Counted from the stretch's first letter, positions 9,298-18,493 are shown. The stretch is DNA of 64,000 nucleotides from Acidimicrobiia bacterium (GCA_027494115.1 JAOSJL010000001.1:2937716-3001715); one strand, 5' to 3'. The notes: generated by a model not told the origin, from the letters alone. A program made the numbers and translations.

Positions 9298-10173
9298 TCA
9301 GCCTCCGGGGCTGTCGGCGCCGGCCCGTTGGGGATCGGCGAGATCGGCGGGCAACTCGGCGTGCTTGCTGCCCGTCCATGCAGGATCGCGCTTTTCGAGG
9401 TACGACATCACGCCCTCGACAGCGTCGGGTTGCTCCCCCACCCACCACGTCAGCTTCGTCTCGCGTTGCATCGCGGCCAGCCTGTCGGTCTGGGTCAACC
9501 CCTCCGAGACAAGCCTCTTCGTGACCGCCGTCGAGATCGGGGCGCAGTTGACCGCGATGTCGCGCGCGAACTCCTGAGCTGCCGGGAGCACCTCGTCGCG
9601 GGGCAGCGCCTTCGAGACGAGACCGATCTCGGCCGCCTCGGAACCCAGAATCGTCTTCGCTCCGAGGAGGAGCTCCATCGCGCGCGAGACACCGACGAGC
9701 CGGGGCAGAAGCCACGTGGAGTTGGCCTCGGGGATGATGCCGCGCCGCGAGAAGACGAACGCCAGCTTCGCGTCGTCTGCCGCGAACCGGACGTCGAACA
9801 GCAGCGAGAGCGTGAGGCCGGCTCCGACCGCCGCGCCGTTCAGGGCGCCGATCACCGGCGTCGTCATTGTCCAGAACGCCGACTTCTCGGCGATCGAATC
9901 GGAGTCGACACCGAGCTCCTCGTCGTGCTCCGCGTGCGCGTCGGCCCCGAAGGAGCCGCCGCCGGCGGAGAGATCCACCCCCGCGCAGAATCCCTTGCCC
10001 GCGCCGGTGACGACGATCGCCCGCACCGCGTCATCGGCTTCGAATCCCCACATGGCGTCGAAGAACTCGCGCTGCATCGTCAGATCGAAGGCGTTGCGGG
10101 CGTCGGGTCGATTGAGCGTGAGTGTGGCGACTCCGACGTCGTCGACATCGACGATGATCGTTTCGTGGCTCAT
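9298..10173 (-). CDS. Enoyl-CoA hydratase/isomerase family protein (crotonase)
   Basis: This 291-residue crotonase begins METIIV-like after MSH and has the oxyanion-hole segments GKGFCAGVDLS and GAAVGAGLTL. The glutamate of the RAMELLL segment matches the second catalytic Glu of hydratases. The position of the first Glu is replaced (FVFSRRGIIPEANS), with a Glu displaced to the PEANS position as in isomerase-type members, so hydratase versus isomerase activity is open. The start codon overlaps the stop of the upstream crotonase (ATGA at 10170-10173), showing tight coupling. It ends just before the acyl-CoA ligase. Confidence 0.85.
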   Translation of the reverse strand: MSHETIIVDVDDVGVATLTLNRPDARNAFDLTMQREFFDAMWGFEADDAVRAIVVTGAGKGFCAGVDLSAGGGSFGADAHAEHDEELGVDSDSIAEKSAFWTMTTPVIGALNGAAVGAGLTLSLLFDVRFAADDAKLAFVFSRRGIIPEANSTWLLPRLVGVSRAMELLLGAKTILGSEAAEIGLVSKALPRDEVLPAAQEFARDIAVNCAPISTAVTKRLVSEGLTQTDRLAAMQRETKLTWWVGEQPDAVEGVMSYLEKRDPAWTGSKHAELPADLADPQRAGADSPGG

Positions 10174-11033
10174 GGGTCGTGTCGTCTCCGGACTTGGTGA
10201 GCTGGTGGACGGACAGGCGCGGTGAGGTGGGTCACCGGCCGGTGAAAAAAGGCCTCGCGACCCTCGGTGAACGCAGCCACGGCCTCGGCATGGTCTTCGG
10301 TCTCGAACAGGTTGACGAGCGTTCGTGAGATGAACTCCCCGAGTGCGGCGAGGTCCGCATAGGTCATGTGGGTGCCCTTGGCCAACCCCGCCTTCATGTA
10401 CCGCAAGGCCGCGGGCGGCTTCGTGGCGATCCTCGCCGCCAGCTCCTGCGCTTCACCGAGGAGATCCGCCGCGTCGACGACACGCGACACAAGGCCGATC
10501 TTCTCCGCTTCGGCAGCGTCGATCAGGTCGCCGGTGAACAGGAGCTCGGCGGCCTTGGAAGGCCCGACGAGCTGTGGCAGGCGGCGCATGCTCGCGAAGT
10601 CGGCGATGAGATTGAAATTGACGTAGAAAGCACCGAACTTCGCGTACGTGTTGGCGAGACGGACGTCGGCGACGAGCGTCAGGTCCATCCCCACGCCGAC
10701 GGCGATGCCGTTGACGGCTGCGATCAGCGGCTTCTCGAATTCGAGCAGACGGGTGGTCTCCGGCGTGGTGCGCGGGATGGCCCGCTTCAGCGGCGCGAGT
10801 CCCTTCTCCAGGTTGTCGCCCTCCCAGGCCTCGTTGACATCGTCACCTGCGCAGAACGCCTTTCCCGCCCCCGTGATCACGAGACAGCCGACCGCAGGAT
10901 CCGCCTCGGCTTCGGTGAGTGCGGCCTCGATCTGCGCTCCCATCTCGAGGGTCAGCGCGTTCATGGCGTCGGGTCGGTTGAGCGTCAGAGTCCCGACGCC
11001 GTCGGAAACGTCGTAGATTGCTAGTTCAGCCAT
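10170..11033 (-). CDS. Enoyl-CoA hydratase/isomerase family protein (crotonase)
   Basis: This is a 287-residue crotonase with GKAFCAGDDVN and GIAVGVGMDLTLVADVR as the oxyanion-hole and core motifs. At the position of the first catalytic Glu of true hydratases the sequence is FGAFYVNFNLIADF, without an acidic residue in the usual place. The second Glu is kept (KAAELLFTG). It may therefore be an isomerase, a thioesterase-like or other crotonase. It is the first gene of a three-gene minus-strand operon (crotonase, crotonase, acyl-CoA ligase), and operator site D is 8 bases upstream of its ATG. Confidence 0.82.
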   Translation of the reverse strand: MAELAIYDVSDGVGTLTLNRPDAMNALTLEMGAQIEAALTEAEADPAVGCLVITGAGKAFCAGDDVNEAWEGDNLEKGLAPLKRAIPRTTPETTRLLEFEKPLIAAVNGIAVGVGMDLTLVADVRLANTYAKFGAFYVNFNLIADFASMRRLPQLVGPSKAAELLFTGDLIDAAEAEKIGLVSRVVDAADLLGEAQELAARIATKPPAALRYMKAGLAKGTHMTYADLAALGEFISRTLVNLFETEDHAEAVAAFTEGREAFFHRPVTHLTAPVRPPAHQVRRRHDP

Positions 11034-11040
11034 GTGCGAT

Positions 11041-11056
11041 GTTAACTCAGGTTAAC
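11041..11056. promoter_or_regulatory. Operator-like palindrome, site D
   Basis: The sequence GTTAAC-TCAG-GTTAAC is the most symmetric of the nine sites, because each half is itself a palindrome. It lies in the 62-base gap between the divergent crotonase (start 11033) and acyl-CoA ligase (start 11096) genes, where one bound dimer could control both directions. Confidence 0.6.
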
Positions 11057-11095
11057 TACCGTCTGCAGCAGAACCGAACCGAGGAGGACACCGCC

Positions 11096-12652
11096 ATGTG
11101 GCCCGGCCCCCATGCCGAATCCACGCCGGACAAGGCCGCTGTGATCGTGGCCGACACGGGAGAGACGCTCACCTACAAGGAACTCGACGACGGGTCGAAC
11201 CGGCTCGCCCAACTCCTCCACGACGTGGGCCTGCGGTGGGGCGACCACATCGCCTTCGTGCACGGCAACGACACACGCTTCCACGAGCTCTGCTGGGCAG
11301 CGCAGAGAAGTGGTCTCTACTACACAGCGATCAACTGGCACTTCAACGCCGACGAGGTGGCGTACATCGTCGAGAACTGCGACGCCACCGTCCTGATCGT
11401 CTCTGACGAGTTCCGCGAGATGGCGGCCGAGCTGACTCCGATGCTGGATGACGAGGTCGCGACCCGCCTCCTCATCGGAGGCGCGCTCGACGGGTGGGAG
11501 AACTACGAGGACGCCGTGTCCCGCTATCCGGCGAAGCCGATCGACCACGAGCTCGAAGGCCACGCCATGCTCTACTCATCGGGGACGACGGGGCGCCCCA
11601 AGGGGGTCAAGTACAAGCTCACCCGCGAACCGGTCGGCAACGCGCCCGTGATGGTCGAGGCCTTCCGCCATCTCTACGGGTTCGACGACACGTCCGTGTA
11701 CCTGCACCCCGCACCCCTCTACCACTCGGCTCCGCTCCAGTTCACGATGCTCGCTCTCCGCCTGGGCGGAACCGTCATCATCACGCGCGGCTTTGATCCC
11801 GAAGGTGCACTCCAGGCGATCGAGGAGTACGGCGTCACGCACTCCCAGTGGGTGCCGACGATGTTCGTGCGGATGCTGAAGCTCCCCGAGGACGTGCGGA
11901 ATCGCTACGACGTGTCGTCGCTCCAGGTCGCGATCCACGCGGCCGCACCCTGTCCGGTGGAGATCAAGCGGGCGATGATCGAATGGTGGGGACCCGTGCT
12001 CCACGAGTACTACGCCGCGACCGAGGGGATCGGTGCGACGTTCATCAACTCCGAGGAGTGGCTCGAACACCCGGGATCGGTCGGAACCTCGATGCTCGGA
12101 CCGGTCCACATCCTCGACGAGGACGGGAACGAGGTGCCGACGGGTGATATCGGTGTCGTGTGGTTCGAGGGCAGCGGGAGCCCGCTGTCCTTCGAGTACC
12201 ACAAGGACGAGGAACAGACGAAGGAGTCGCACGACACGCACGGGTGGGCCACCACCTTCGACATGGGATACGTCGACGAGGACGGTTACCTCTACCTCAC
12301 CGACCGCAAGACCTTCATGATCATCTCGGGCGGCGTCAACATCTACCCCCAGGAGGCCGAGAACCTCCTCGTCGAGCACCCGAAGGTGATGGACGCCGCG
12401 GTGTTCGGGGTGCCGAACGACGAGATGGGCGAAGAGGTGAAGGCGGTCGTCCAACCGCTGGACATGACCGACGCCGGCGAGGAGTTCGAGCGTGAGCTCA
12501 TCGCCTACTGCCGGGAGAACCTCGCGCACTACAAGTGCCCTCGCTCGGTCGACTTCGAGGCGGAACTCCCCCGCCACGACACCGGCAAGCTCTACAAGCG
12601 ACTGCTACGGGACAGATACTGGGGCGACAACGAATCGAGGATCATGTCATGA
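11096..12652 (+). CDS. Acyl-CoA synthetase / AMP-dependent ligase
   Basis: This is a 518-residue AMP-binding acyl-CoA ligase. The motif YSSGTTGRPKG (about 155-165) binds ATP. EYYAATEGIG is the A5 region, YLTDRKTFMIISGG the hinge, and the C-terminal lysine lies in DTGKLYKRLLRD. The start at 11096 is fixed by GAGGAGG placed 8 bases upstream; an upstream in-frame start at 11018 lacks this. Its stop overlaps the start of the DinB-like gene (ATGA at 12649-12652). Many actinobacterial homologues act on steroid or fatty side chains, but the substrate here is not shown. Confidence 0.87.
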   Translation: MWPGPHAESTPDKAAVIVADTGETLTYKELDDGSNRLAQLLHDVGLRWGDHIAFVHGNDTRFHELCWAAQRSGLYYTAINWHFNADEVAYIVENCDATVLIVSDEFREMAAELTPMLDDEVATRLLIGGALDGWENYEDAVSRYPAKPIDHELEGHAMLYSSGTTGRPKGVKYKLTREPVGNAPVMVEAFRHLYGFDDTSVYLHPAPLYHSAPLQFTMLALRLGGTVIITRGFDPEGALQAIEEYGVTHSQWVPTMFVRMLKLPEDVRNRYDVSSLQVAIHAAAPCPVEIKRAMIEWWGPVLHEYYAATEGIGATFINSEEWLEHPGSVGTSMLGPVHILDEDGNEVPTGDIGVVWFEGSGSPLSFEYHKDEEQTKESHDTHGWATTFDMGYVDEDGYLYLTDRKTFMIISGGVNIYPQEAENLLVEHPKVMDAAVFGVPNDEMGEEVKAVVQPLDMTDAGEEFERELIAYCRENLAHYKCPRSVDFEAELPRHDTGKLYKRLLRDRYWGDNESRIMS

Positions 12653-13458
12653 GCTCCCGAGAGGACCTGGAGGCCGTCGCCGACGATCTCGAGGCAGAGG
12701 AACAGATCCTCGACGATCTCGTGGCCGATCTCGACGACGACGGCTGGGACGCGATGACCGTCGCCGAGGGCTGGACGGTACGCCACACGATCGGCCACCT
12801 CGCGTCGTCGGAGGAATTGGCCGCGGTCGCAGCGACTGATGAGGAGGAGTTCCGGGCTGTGCTGGCCGACGTCATCGAGAATCTCGAGGAGTTCGAGTCG
12901 GGGCTTCCCCCGGAGATCGCAGCGTTGTCGAATGCCGAACTCCTCGAGCGCTGGCGGAGCACCCGGGATACGACGATCGACGCGGTCCGGGCCAAGGACC
13001 CCGATGACCGCATCGCGTGGGTCGGTCCCTCGATGAAGGGCCGTGCGTTCCTCACCGCGCGGCTGATGGAGACGTGGTCGCACGGCCGGGACATCTTCGA
13101 CGCCCTCGGACAGCCTCCTCCTCCGGCCTCCGAGCGGCTGCGACACATCGCTCACCTCGGAGCCGTCACAAGGGCCTTCGCCTACGCAAACCGCGGCAGG
13201 GAGGCACCCGGGGCCGAGGTCCGCATCGAACTCGACGCACCGTCGGGCGGCGACCTCTGGACCTGGGGACCGGCCGACGCCACCGACCGCGTGACCGGCC
13301 CTGCCGAGGACTTCTGCCTGGTCGTCTCCCAACGCCGCAACGTGGCCGACACCGCGCTGGTGGTCGAGGGTGACGCCGCCTCCGACTGGATGACGATCGT
13401 CCAGTGCTTCGCCGGTCCGGCCACCGACCCGCCGGCCCCGGGAACTCGCCTGCCCTGA
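12649..13458 (+). CDS. DinB-like metal-binding protein (TIGR03084 / maleylpyruvate-isomerase N-terminal type)
   Basis: This 269-residue protein has the mycothiol-dependent maleylpyruvate isomerase-type four-helix fold. The N-terminal segment EGWTVRHTIGHLASSEE supplies one metal-binding histidine, and RLMETWSHGRDIFDALG supplies another. These histidines typify the TIGR03083/TIGR03084 families, common in Actinobacteria and of mostly unknown function. It is translationally coupled to the acyl-CoA ligase before it, which suggests a role in the same catabolic route. It converges with the SMP-30-like gene. Confidence 0.75.
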   Translation: MSSREDLEAVADDLEAEEQILDDLVADLDDDGWDAMTVAEGWTVRHTIGHLASSEELAAVAATDEEEFRAVLADVIENLEEFESGLPPEIAALSNAELLERWRSTRDTTIDAVRAKDPDDRIAWVGPSMKGRAFLTARLMETWSHGRDIFDALGQPPPPASERLRHIAHLGAVTRAFAYANRGREAPGAEVRIELDAPSGGDLWTWGPADATDRVTGPAEDFCLVVSQRRNVADTALVVEGDAASDWMTIVQCFAGPATDPPAPGTRLP

Positions 13459-13486
13459 GATCCGGTGCGGTCGGTGCGCCCGCGAT

Positions 13487-14344
13487 TCAGGGCAGTCCGG
13501 TGCCCGGAACGTCCACCTCCACGGCCGCGATCTGAGCGTCGTGACGCTCGGTCACGACCGCCGACTGCGCCGACTCGGCGAGCATGAGGTAGAGCGTGCG
13601 GCGATCGGATCCGCCGAGCATGCATGCGAAACACCCGCGACCCGGCTCGATCCGCTCGGTGACGCGGCCTCCTTCGAACACGCGGATGCAGGCCGCACCG
13701 AGCGCGTCGGCGAACCAGACGGCCCCTTCGGCATCGAGGCAGATCCCGTCGGGATAGGTACCGGGAACCTCGGCCCAGACGCGCCGGTTGGAGAGCGTCC
13801 CGTCGGCGGCGAGGTCGAACGCCGTGATCTTCGAGGCGACGGTCTCGGCCACGATCAACGTGGTGCCGTCGGGGGTGATCACGCTTCCGTTGGGGAATGC
13901 CATCTCGTCGGCGGCGACACCCACCTCCCCGTCGATCGACACGCGCGCCAGTGACGCCATGACCGGTTCCACGGGCTCGGCCTCGAGGTCGAACCCGAAG
14001 TGGCCCACGAAGGCGTTGCCGTGCGCGTCGACGACCATGTCGTTGCAGTGCCACGTGGCGAGGTCGGAGAGATCGGCCACCTCGATGAGCGAGCGGTCGG
14101 GAGCCAGGCGGAGCAGTCGGCGGTCGGTCATCGAGACGATCAGCAAGCGATCGTCGGGGAGCCATCCGAGTCCCGAAGGCTGGCCGGGTACCTCGCACAC
14201 CATCTCGAGATTCGAGCCGTCGGCGTCGCAACACAGGACATGGTGCGTGTAGAAGTCCGAGAACCACAGCCGCCCGTCGTGCCACCGCGGCCCTTCGGCG
14301 AACGTCAGGCCGTCGACGACGATCCGGAGCCGGGGATCCGTCAC
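13487..14344 (-). CDS. SMP-30 / gluconolactonase / LRE-like family protein
   Basis: This six-bladed beta-propeller of 285 residues likely hydrolyses a lactone or similar ester using a bound divalent metal. Family features are the EGPRWHDGRLWFSD segment with the first metal Glu, HCNDMVVDAHGNAFVG (Asn-Asp), GSVITPDGTTLIVAET, and PDGICLDAEGAVWFAD with the metal Asp. A GTG at 14344 with GGAG five bases upstream is preferred over the ATG at 14377, which would overlap the ABC transporter gene. It follows that gene by 10 bases, so the two probably share an mRNA. Confidence 0.82.
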   Translation of the reverse strand: MTDPRLRIVVDGLTFAEGPRWHDGRLWFSDFYTHHVLCCDADGSNLEMVCEVPGQPSGLGWLPDDRLLIVSMTDRRLLRLAPDRSLIEVADLSDLATWHCNDMVVDAHGNAFVGHFGFDLEAEPVEPVMASLARVSIDGEVGVAADEMAFPNGSVITPDGTTLIVAETVASKITAFDLAADGTLSNRRVWAEVPGTYPDGICLDAEGAVWFADALGAACIRVFEGGRVTERIEPGRGCFACMLGGSDRRTLYLMLAESAQSAVVTERHDAQIAAVEVDVPGTGLP

Positions 14345-14354
14345 TGAGGCTCCG

Positions 14355-17300
14355 TCATCCGGTCGAATCCTGCCCATGGTCCGCGGGGATACCCGAAAGG
14401 TAGGCGCGTTCGATGGCGTCGAAGTCTTTCACGAGGTCGGCGGCCTCGCCACCGACAGCGAGGCGACCATGGTGGAGAACATACGCGCGGTCGGCGAATT
14501 CGAGGGCTTCGCGTGCGTGCTGCTCGACGAGCAGCACGCCGATACCCCGGTCGGCCGCCTCCCGCACAGCGCGCAGCAGGCGACGGACCACCTTCGGGGC
14601 GAGGCCCAACGAGAGCTCGTCGGCGAGGAGTAGTCGCGGCTCGGCGGCGAGTGCGCGCGCGAGCGTCAGGATCTGCTGCTCACCACCGGAACAGAGACCG
14701 GCACGTCGGCGCAGGAGCGGCTCGAGCTCCGGAAACATCTCGAGCGCGGTCTGCCTGTCGCCCCGACCCAGGCGCAGGTTGGCGCCCACGCTCAGGCTCA
14801 TGAAGACCGAGCGGTCCTCGGGCACGAATCCGAGACCCTGGCGGACCCTCCGGTGCAGAGGGGCGTTCGTCGCTTCACCCCTCCACGTCACCTCCCCGGA
14901 CAGGGGCGCGAGCTCACCGGCGAGCGTGAGCATCGTGGTCGACTTCCCCGCCCCGTTCGGCCCGAGGAGAGCCACGACCTCGCCCGGTCGGACCTCGAGA
15001 TCGAGATCGCGCACAGCGGCCAGATCGTCGTAGCCCGCCGACAAGGCCGTCGCACGCACGAGAGGCTCCCCGACGACCGAACGCGGAACCGCCGGTTCGA
15101 CGCGCACGCCCGCTCCACCCACGGCCCGATGCTCGTCGTCGACGCCGAGGTAGGCGGCGATGACCGCGTCCTCGTCGAGGACCTCGGCGGGAGTCCCCTC
15201 GGCGATCTTGCGACCGAAGTCGAGCACAGACACGCGGTCGCAGATGTCCATGACCAGTGAGACGTCGTGTTCGATCAGGAGTACCGCCATCCCCCAGTCG
15301 TCGGCCAGTCTCCGCACGAGTCGACCGAGCTCCGCCGACTCGTGCTCGTCGAGTCCGGCCGCCGGCTCGTCGAGAAGAAGAACCGACGGCATCGTCGCCA
15401 CCGTCCGTGCGATCGCGACCTGGCGCCGAACACCGAACGGGAGCTCGTCGGGATTCTCTTCCAGGACGGCCTCGAGACCGAACTCCCGCACGGCGGCCAC
15501 AGCTCCGGCACCCAGGGGCTCGTGGCCGGGGGCGACGAGATCGGTGAGATAGGCGCGGAAGTCGCGCGCATCAGAGGCTGTGCGGAGATTCTCGCGCACC
15601 GTCATGGACTCGAAGAGCTCGAGGTTCTGGAAGGACCGCCCGATTCCGCCGGCCGCCCGCCGCCGGGCCGACCACCGGTCGACGTAGGTGTCGTCGAGGA
15701 GAATTCGTCCGTTGGAGCACGCCACGAAGCCCGTCATGGCGTCGATGAGTGTCGTCTTCCCGGCGCCGTTGGGCCCGATGAGTCCGTGGATCTCCCCCGG
15801 CCGAACCTCGAGGCTCACGTCGTCGAGCGCCACGACGCCCCCGAAGCGGACCGTCACCCCCTCCGCCCGAAGTGCCGCCGCGGGGATCCGGGGCCGCTCG
15901 ACGTCGGGGAGCGTCTCGACGGGGCGTGACCGTCGACGGCGGACGGCCCACAACCGCACGCGCGCGATCGGCAACTTCGAGAGCCGGATGCTGGCGATCC
16001 CGTTCGGGATGAGGACCAGGACGACGATGAGCGCAACGCCGAGCACGATCTGGACGGTGCGCTCGTTGTCGAAGGAACCGCCCAGGAACTTCACCACGAA
16101 GTTCCCCGGTGCCACCGCCGCCCCGATGACCGCGCCGATGATGAACCCGATACCGCCGATCACCGCGTAGATCACGACGAAGATCGACTGGAAGACCGAG
16201 AACGTGGGAAAGAACGTGACGTTGGGACGTCGAAAGCCGATGAGCACGCCACCGACCGCAGCGAGGGCCGCCGAAAGGCCGAACGCATAGAGCTTGGCCC
16301 GAAAGACGCTGATTCCCAAGGCCGTCGCCGCCCGTTCGTTGGACCGCACCGCCACGAGGCGGCGACCGGCGCGTCCTCGCCGGAGGTTGGCGACGAGCAG
16401 TGCGCATCCGACGAAGAACGCGAGGGTCAACAGCGCGTACCGCTCCGGATGGTCGAATGTGTTGAAGTCGACACCGAAGAGTCGAACGGAACCGATCGTC
16501 GTGCCCGTGACGCCACCGGTTCGATCGAGGTTCCGGAACACGAGGCTCTCGATGACGAGCGCGAGGCCCAGGGTGGCAACGGCCAGATTCACACCGCGCG
16601 TGCGGAGAGCGGGGAGACCCACCAGGATCCCGATGGGGACGGCACCGAGCACGCCGATGAGGATCGCCAGCTCGAAGGGGACGTCCCAGTTGGCGATGGC
16701 GCGCGCTCCCATCCAGGCCCCCATGCCGGCGAGAGCGAACTGCGCGAGGGAGAGCTGTCCCGTGTATCCCGTCACGACGACCAACGAAAGGATGATGATC
16801 CCGAGGGCGAGCGTGGTGGTGACTGCCTCGACGAGTGTGGTCGAGAGAAAGAACGCGATGATCGCTGCGGCGACCGCCACGACAGGAAGCAGGATCTCGG
16901 GGCGGATCCTTCCCGTGCCGATCTCCGGGGGTTTCTCCACACCTTCGCCGCGGAGTGGAAGGGCGCGTCCGCGCACGACGAGCACGATGACGATCACGAG
17001 GAACGGGATGGAGCGGGACCATCCGTCGAGTGTGACGTCGAAACGGATCTGCGTGTAGGCGACCTCGGATTCGAGGATTCCGATCAGGAGCCCGCCGGCC
17101 AGCGTCAGCCCGAACGAGCGGAAGCTCCCGACCAGCGCGGCCGCCAATGCGGGAACGACGAGCAGTGTCAGGCTCGCGACGTCGAGGCCGGAAAGGTTGA
17201 CGATGAGAATCGCAGCCAGCGCCGCCAGGACACCACCGAGCGCCCAGTTGGCGGTCGCGACCACGTCGGGTGAGATCCCCTGCGCGGAGGTCGCCCGGCG

Positions 17301-17822
17301 GTTCTCGGCCACCGCCTGGGTCGCCAGACCGAACGTCGTCCAGCGGTAGACCGCCGTGAGAACGATCGTCAACGCCACGCCGATGCCGAGGATGATGAGG
17401 CGGTCACGACCGATCGACACGTCGCTCCAGAGAGTCACGCCGTCGGCGGGAACCAACTTCGTCACGATCTTCGGAAGATCGCCCCACCGTGACTGGCCGA
17501 AGCCGAACAGGACGGTCAGGAGGCCCAGGGTCGCGATGAGCCGCGACAACGCGGGTGCCCTGCGGAGGGGCCGCATGATCAGAACGTGGGTGAGCGCACC
17601 GATCAGCGCTCCGAGCGCCAGCGCCTCCGCCCAGGCGATCCAGGTCGCGGTTCCTGAATCGCGCGCGTTGTAGAACACGAAGGCACACACCATGCCGACG
17701 GCGCCCTGCGCGAAGTTGACGACACCCGAGCCGCGGTAGGTGAGCACGATCCCGAGAGCGGCGAGACCGTACACGGCGCCGGCACCGAGGCCGAGGATGG
17801 CGAACCGCAGAAACTCCGTCAC
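14355..17822 (-). CDS. Four-domain fused branched-chain-amino-acid-type ABC transporter (LivH-LivM-LivG-LivF in one polypeptide)
   Basis: This single 1155-residue reading frame carries all parts of a LIV/HAAT importer except the binding protein. Residues about 1-290 are a LivH-type permease and 305-615 a LivM-type permease (TGYTGQLSLAQFAL). Residues 660-905 are a LivG-type ATPase with Walker A GPNGAGKTT at 683-691, a degenerate signature LPFGVRRQ near 794-801 and Walker B LLLDEP at 815-820. Residues 930-1145 are a LivF-type ATPase with Walker A GPNGAGKST from 954 and signature LCSGGEQQ at 1043-1050. Permease-permease-ATPase fusions are known in Actinobacteria, but a full four-part fusion is uncommon. 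The frame is intact over 3.4 kb, so no frameshift artefact is needed. It starts at a GTG, divergent from tetR across operator site E. Confidence 0.9.
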   Translation of the reverse strand: MTEFLRFAILGLGAGAVYGLAALGIVLTYRGSGVVNFAQGAVGMVCAFVFYNARDSGTATWIAWAEALALGALIGALTHVLIMRPLRRAPALSRLIATLGLLTVLFGFGQSRWGDLPKIVTKLVPADGVTLWSDVSIGRDRLIILGIGVALTIVLTAVYRWTTFGLATQAVAENRRATSAQGISPDVVATANWALGGVLAALAAILIVNLSGLDVASLTLLVVPALAAALVGSFRSFGLTLAGGLLIGILESEVAYTQIRFDVTLDGWSRSIPFLVIVIVLVVRGRALPLRGEGVEKPPEIGTGRIRPEILLPVVAVAAAIIAFFLSTTLVEAVTTTLALGIIILSLVVVTGYTGQLSLAQFALAGMGAWMGARAIANWDVPFELAILIGVLGAVPIGILVGLPALRTRGVNLAVATLGLALVIESLVFRNLDRTGGVTGTTIGSVRLFGVDFNTFDHPERYALLTLAFFVGCALLVANLRRGRAGRRLVAVRSNERAATALGISVFRAKLYAFGLSAALAAVGGVLIGFRRPNVTFFPTFSVFQSIFVVIYAVIGGIGFIIGAVIGAAVAPGNFVVKFLGGSFDNERTVQIVLGVALIVVLVLIPNGIASIRLSKLPIARVRLWAVRRRRSRPVETLPDVERPRIPAAALRAEGVTVRFGGVVALDDVSLEVRPGEIHGLIGPNGAGKTTLIDAMTGFVACSNGRILLDDTYVDRWSARRRAAGGIGRSFQNLELFESMTVRENLRTASDARDFRAYLTDLVAPGHEPLGAGAVAAVREFGLEAVLEENPDELPFGVRRQVAIARTVATMPSVLLLDEPAAGLDEHESAELGRLVRRLADDWGMAVLLIEHDVSLVMDICDRVSVLDFGRKIAEGTPAEVLDEDAVIAAYLGVDDEHRAVGGAGVRVEPAVPRSVVGEPLVRATALSAGYDDLAAVRDLDLEVRPGEVVALLGPNGAGKSTTMLTLAGELAPLSGEVTWRGEATNAPLHRRVRQGLGFVPEDRSVFMSLSVGANLRLGRGDRQTALEMFPELEPLLRRRAGLCSGGEQQILTLARALAAEPRLLLADELSLGLAPKVVRRLLRAVREAADRGIGVLLVEQHAREALEFADRAYVLHHGRLAVGGEAADLVKDFDAIERAYLSGIPADHGQDSTG

Positions 17823-17836
17823 ACCGAATCGCAGAC

Positions 17837-17852
17837 GTTAGCCTTGGTTCAC
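17837..17852. promoter_or_regulatory. Operator-like palindrome, site E, abutting the tetR start codon
   Basis: The plus strand reads GTTAGC-CTTG-GTTCAC, which on the minus strand is GTGAAC-CAAG-GCTAAC. The ATG of tetR follows immediately at 17853. On the minus strand TAACGT follows, placed 12 bases before the GTG of the ABC transporter. One site could therefore serve both the transporter and autoregulation of tetR. Confidence 0.62.
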
Positions 17853-18428
17853 ATGGCGGACAAGCAGCAGACGCGACGCGAACTGATCCTCGATGCGGCC
17901 ATCCGTCTCTTCCGGAGAAGCGGATACGAGGCGACGGGAATCGACGACATCGGCGCGGCTGCCGGTATCACCGGGCCCGGCGTCTACCGCCACTTCTCCA
18001 GCAAACAGGAGATCCTCGACGAGTGCGTCACCTACGGCGCCTCGGAGGTCCTCCAGCACGCCGACGAGATTCTCAGTGGCGACCTCGCGCCGCGCCAGGC
18101 ACTCGATGCACTCGTGAGCCGCCTCGTCGACGATGTGCTGAGCAGACCCGACATGGTCACGGTCCTTCTCCGCGAGCGGCGTCATCTCTCCCCGGCGGCG
18201 AAGGGGGCCTGGACGCGTGCCGTCAACGACTACCAGTCCGAGTGGCGATCCGTTCTGGGGGCGCTGCGACCCGATCTGGACGACGACGCCGTGGCCGCGG
18301 TGATCTGGATGGCGCTCGGGATGGCGCTGGCGGCCGCGCAGTACGACACCGGATACCCCCGCGACGAACTCGCCGCCGTGCTGCACGACATGCTCGTCGG
18401 CTCGCTGCTCGGGCCGAGCGACCGGTGA
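17853..18428 (+). CDS. TetR-family transcriptional regulator
   Basis: This 191-residue regulator has a TetR N-terminal helix-turn-helix (about residues 10-55: RRELILDAAIRLFRRSGYEA, then ITGPGVYRHFSSKQEIL) and a ligand-binding C-terminal half of TetR_C type. An ATG at 17853 is chosen over the TTG at 17844, because the operator palindrome ends at 17852 and the protein then begins MADKQQTRRE. With no ribosome site visible, translation may be leaderless. It lies between the fused ABC transporter and the convergent binding-protein gene. It is the best candidate in the window to bind the GTGAAC-N4-GYTAAC sites; that assignment is inference. Confidence 0.88.
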   Translation: MADKQQTRRELILDAAIRLFRRSGYEATGIDDIGAAAGITGPGVYRHFSSKQEILDECVTYGASEVLQHADEILSGDLAPRQALDALVSRLVDDVLSRPDMVTVLLRERRHLSPAAKGAWTRAVNDYQSEWRSVLGALRPDLDDDAVAAVIWMALGMALAAAQYDTGYPRDELAAVLHDMLVGSLLGPSDR

Positions 18429-18445
18429 CTGACTGTCGACCAACG

Positions 18446-18493
18446 TCGCTGACAGGATTCCCGGCGAACGATCGCTGACAGGATTCCCGGCGA
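18446..18493. repeat. 22-bp direct repeat, two copies
   Basis: The unit begins TCGCTGACAGGATTCC and ends CGGCGA. It occurs exactly at 18446-18467 and again at 18472-18493, four bases apart. It fills the gap between the tetR stop and the stop of the convergent binding-protein gene. The junction of the two copies (18464-18479) reads GCGAAC-GATC-GCTGAC, a two-mismatch version of the operator consensus. Confidence 0.7.

Noticed and set aside
7907..9577. Plus-strand 556-codon open frame
   Set aside because: It is antisense to the acyl-CoA ligase and crotonase; the sequence is low-complexity Val/Asp/Arg and has no recognisable domain.
13459..13486. Rho-independent terminator between the convergent DinB-like and SMP-30-like genes
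   Set aside because: The 28-base gap has no stable hairpin followed by a T run.
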